From assembly GCA_015488975.1 (NCBI GenBank), contig WFMT01000082.1, positions 1 through 9,252 on the forward strand: a DNA stretch of 9,252 bases. The letters run 5' to 3'. The notes under the pieces were generated by a model, which searched no databases, was not told the origin of the DNA, and saw only the letters and a list, made by a program, of their open reading frames with translations. Shown piece by piece: positions 7,372 to 9,252 of this stretch. Source of the stretch: Campylobacteraceae bacterium (GTDB lineage: Bacteria > Campylobacterota > Campylobacteria > Campylobacterales > JALSKU01). The stretch's first letter is position 1; each line of letters begins with the position of its first letter. Position numbers and translations under genes: made by a program.

Positions 7372-7397
7372 ATGTAAAATTTTAGCCTCTTAAGCTC

Positions 7398-7429
7398 TAA
7401 ATTTAAGATTACAGTTAATCCTAAGTTTA
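7398..7429 (-). promoter_or_regulatory. Leader hairpin upstream of rpsA
   Basis: On the coding strand, TAAACTTAGGATTA (7429-7416) can pair with TAATCTTAAATTTA (7411-7398) across a 4-base loop: 12 Watson-Crick pairs, one G-U pair and one C-A mismatch. It lies between the tandem -10 boxes and the ribosome binding site, so it would be in the rpsA leader RNA. There is no T run after it, so it does not look like an ispH terminator. In E. coli, S1 represses its own mRNA through a structured leader; a similar role here is an inference. The outer part of the left arm can also pair with TTTAAGTTT just upstream (palindrome at 7422-7436). Confidence 0.5.
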
Positions 7430-7448
7430 AAACTTAAAATTCCTCTCC

Positions 7449-7462
7449 ATTATATCATTATA
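7449..7462 (-). promoter_or_regulatory. Tandem -10 boxes, probable rpsA promoter
   Basis: The coding strand reads TATAATGATATAAT: two perfect -10 hexamers at 7457-7462 and 7449-7454, the first spanning the ispH stop codon. Starting from the second, transcription would begin near 7442, giving a leader of about 80 bases that contains the whole hairpin. No clear -35 box is seen, which is usual for Campylobacterota sigma-70 promoters. A dedicated promoter is expected for a highly expressed ribosomal gene. Confidence 0.55.
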
Positions 7463-8282
7463 ATTCTTTTATTTTCCTCATAACCTTTTGAATAATCCAA
7501 TCAGGAGTAGAAGCACCGGCACTTATACCGCAAATATTTTTATTTTCAAACCATTTTTTTTCTAATTCCTGCTCATTTTCTATCAGATAGCTGTCAAAAC
7601 AATTTGATTTTGAAATAGCATAAAGCTGCTTGGTATTAGACGAGTTTTTTCCACCTATTATGATCATAACATCACACTCTAAGGAAAGAGCTCTTATGGC
7701 TTCTTGATTTTCAAATGTAGCATTACAAATTGTATTAAAAACTCTAGCTTCCTTACATTTTGGTATTATAAAATTAACAATATCCAAAAATTCTGAAAAT
7801 TTTCTTGTTGTCTGAGATATTACTGCTACTTTACTCTGAAATGCAGTATTTTTTAACTCTTCTTTATCCAAAATAACAGTCGCACCGTTTTTTGAGTAAC
7901 TCATAACACCTTGAACTTCTGGATGTTTAATATCTCCAAATATGATGATTTGATATCCTTTTGCACTCATTTCCTCACAGATTTTTTGTGGTTTTGAGAC
8001 AAATGGACAAGTTGCATCAACTATATCAATATTATTATTTTTTAAATCCTTTAAATTATCTTTTGTTATGCCATGAGTCCTTATAATAGCCTTTTTTATG
8101 TTTTTAGCCTTTGAGTAATCATGTATTGTATCAACATTAAATGAATTTTTTAACCTGTTTATTTCTTCATTGTTATGTATTAAAGGTCCTATAGTTGTAC
8201 TGTTAGGTGATTCTTCAGCTATCTTTATGGCTCTTTTTACTCCAAAACAAAATCCATAATTTTGTGCCAATTTAATTTGCAT
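7458..8282 (-). CDS. ispH: 4-hydroxy-3-methylbut-2-enyl diphosphate reductase (IspH/LytB)
   Basis: This cytoplasmic iron-sulfur enzyme makes isopentenyl and dimethylallyl diphosphate from HMBPP, the last step of the MEP isoprenoid pathway. The three conserved cluster cysteines are Cys12 (GFCFGVKRAI), Cys92 (DATCPFV) and Cys186 (NTICNAT). Substrate-site residues are also present: His36 (LIHN), His70 (RTHG), His120 and the proton-relay Glu122 (HPEVQG), Thr158 (SQTT), SSNT at 214-217, and Ser258 in ASTPDWI near the C-terminus. At 274 residues it matches the short, single-domain form found in Campylobacterota and lacks any S1 fusion. The ATG at 8280-8282 lies inside the end of aroA (11-base overlap), with AAAGG at 8289-8293 as ribosome binding site, so the two genes are translated from one mRNA. 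Confidence 0.97.
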   Translation of the reverse strand: MQIKLAQNYGFCFGVKRAIKIAEESPNSTTIGPLIHNNEEINRLKNSFNVDTIHDYSKAKNIKKAIIRTHGITKDNLKDLKNNNIDIVDATCPFVSKPQKICEEMSAKGYQIIIFGDIKHPEVQGVMSYSKNGATVILDKEELKNTAFQSKVAVISQTTRKFSEFLDIVNFIIPKCKEARVFNTICNATFENQEAIRALSLECDVMIIIGGKNSSNTKQLYAISKSNCFDSYLIENEQELEKKWFENKNICGISAGASTPDWIIQKVMRKIKEL

Positions 8283-9252
8283 TTTCTACCTTTGTAATTT
8301 TACTTAAAAGCTCCAAAAAGTTTGGAAAAGATGTCTTTATGCACTCAATATCAGTTATACTCATGCCTTCAATCACTCCAGCTATTGCAAAGCTCATAGC
8401 TATTCTGTGGTCACCGAAGCTATCGATAATGGCATTTTTTATAGTAGAGCCATTTATAACATAGCCATCCTCAAGCTCTTTTGCATCAACTCCGCATGCT
8501 TTTAGATTTATTACAACGCTTTTTATCCTATCGCTCTCTTTGACTCTTAATTCTTTTGCATTTGTAACTGTACTAACACCTTTAGCAACACTCATAGCAA
8601 TTGACAAGGCCGGAAGCTCATCTATAAGCCAGGCAATATTATCTTTTACATTCACACCTTTTAAACTTGAGCTTTTTACTGTTATATCACCTACTATTTC
8701 ATATTTACTATTTTTTATAGTATATTTGATATCTGCACCCATTTTCTTTAAAACTTCAAAAGCTTCTATCCGAGTAGGGTTTAATAATATATTTTTTAAT
8801 ACTATTTTTGAATTTTTTGATATAACAGTAGCAACAGCAAAGAAAAATGCACTGGAAGGATCTGCTGGAACTTCTATATCAAGCGGTTTTAAAGGTTTAT
8901 TTATGGGAGATATCTCAATACATTTTTTATTTACTTTATTAATATTTTTTATTTTTGCACCCATTGCACTTAGTATTCTCTCGGTATGATCCCTGCTTAA
9001 AAAGGGTTCATAATAGTAAGATTTTTCTTTAGCATGCAAAACAGATAATATCATAGCACTTTTTACTTGTGCCGAGGCTATTGAGCTTGTATAGTTAAAA
9101 CCTTTTAAAGTATTGCCTCTTATTGCAATGGGAGCAAGGTTGCCACCTTCTCTTCCATCTATCATAGCACCTATTTTTTTCAAAGGCTCAGTAACTCTTT
9201 TCATTGGTCTACTTGAGAGGTATTTATCTCCTTCAAGCACAAAGAAACCATC
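8272..9252 (-). CDS. aroA: 3-phosphoshikimate 1-carboxyvinyltransferase (EPSP synthase), partial, N-terminus missing
   Basis: The enzyme joins phosphoenolpyruvate to shikimate 3-phosphate in chorismate synthesis. The reading frame is open to the right edge; 326 residues are visible, starting DGFFVLEGDKYLSSRP, so about 100 N-terminal residues are outside, judged against the usual length near 430. The first start codon in view, a GTG at 9238-9240, is internal. Visible motifs, numbered from the window edge: SAQVK (60-64), SRDHTER (86-92), DPSSAFFF (132-139), NPTR (158-161), the catalytic Asp211 in DELPALS, KESDRI (238-243) and GDHRIAM (280-286). SAQxK, RxHxE and NxTR are the motifs used to define class II EPSP synthases. 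It overlaps ispH by 11 bases. In related genomes pheT lies upstream, which would be expected just beyond this window. Confidence 0.97.
   Translation of the reverse strand, partial: DGFFVLEGDKYLSSRPMKRVTEPLKKIGAMIDGREGGNLAPIAIRGNTLKGFNYTSSIASAQVKSAMILSVLHAKEKSYYYEPFLSRDHTERILSAMGAKIKNINKVNKKCIEISPINKPLKPLDIEVPADPSSAFFFAVATVISKNSKIVLKNILLNPTRIEAFEVLKKMGADIKYTIKNSKYEIVGDITVKSSSLKGVNVKDNIAWLIDELPALSIAMSVAKGVSTVTNAKELRVKESDRIKSVVINLKACGVDAKELEDGYVINGSTIKNAIIDSFGDHRIAMSFAIAGVIEGMSITDIECIKTSFPNFLELLSKITKVENAN

Noticed and set aside
7379..7384. TAAAAT as a -10 box close to rpsA
   Set aside because: Transcription would start near 7372, at or inside the ribosome binding site, leaving almost no leader. 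The tandem TATAAT boxes further upstream fit better.
8540..8989. 149-codon open frame on the plus strand
   Set aside because: Antisense to aroA in a region with intact EPSP synthase motifs; its hydrophobic composition is what the complement of Lys/Ile-rich coding sequence gives.
9238..9240. GTG as the start of aroA
   Set aside because: The frame stays open to the window edge with family-like residues (DGFF) before it, and about 100 N-terminal residues of EPSP synthase are missing, so the codon is an internal valine.
1..9252. tRNA, rRNA, CRISPR, insertion sequence or phage features
   Set aside because: Gene gaps are all under 100 bases and hold only promoters, ribosome binding sites and the two inverted repeats described. 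No spaced direct repeats, transposase-like frames or clover-leaf sequences were seen.

Overview
The window is a low-GC (AT-rich) bacterial chromosome segment in which every supported gene lies on the minus strand. The gene order aroA - ispH - rpsA - small membrane-anchored protein - serA (read in the direction of transcription, right to left) is the conserved order I know from Campylobacterota (in Campylobacter jejuni: aroA, ispH/lytB, rpsA, Cj0892c, serA). Together with the lysine- and isoleucine-rich proteins and the TATAAT-dominated promoters, this points to a member of the Campylobacterota (formerly Epsilonproteobacteria). I cannot name the genus from the sequence alone.

Right part (9252 to about 5142), core metabolism and translation: a 5'-truncated aroA (EPSP synthase, shikimate pathway) overlaps ispH (last step of the MEP isoprenoid pathway) by 11 bases. 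A 97-base gap follows, holding tandem -10 boxes and a strong leader hairpin ahead of rpsA (ribosomal protein S1, six S1 domains). A 41-base gap with its own possible -10 box leads to a small lysine-rich single-pass membrane protein of unknown function, which begins with GTG.

Middle (5116 to 3530): serA, long-form D-3-phosphoglycerate dehydrogenase with a C-terminal ACT domain, the first step of serine synthesis. Its stop codon lies inside a perfect 14-bp inverted repeat that may be a terminator or an operator.

Left part (3438 to 1): a tripartite RND efflux operon with its own promoter, transcribed in the order outer-membrane channel (TolC family), periplasmic adaptor, inner-membrane RND pump. 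The first two genes overlap by 4 bases (ATGA) and the last two are 2 bases apart, so translation is probably coupled. The pump gene runs off the left edge after about 418 codons. A 4.3-copy hexamer repeat encodes (Asn-Lys)4 directly after its start codon.

There is no gene-free stretch over 300 bases and no sign of tRNA, rRNA, CRISPR, transposon or phage sequence. I found no new multi-gene system. The points most worth a second look are the rpsA leader structure, the inverted repeat between serA and the efflux operon, and the conserved-position small membrane protein with its A8 slippery tract.
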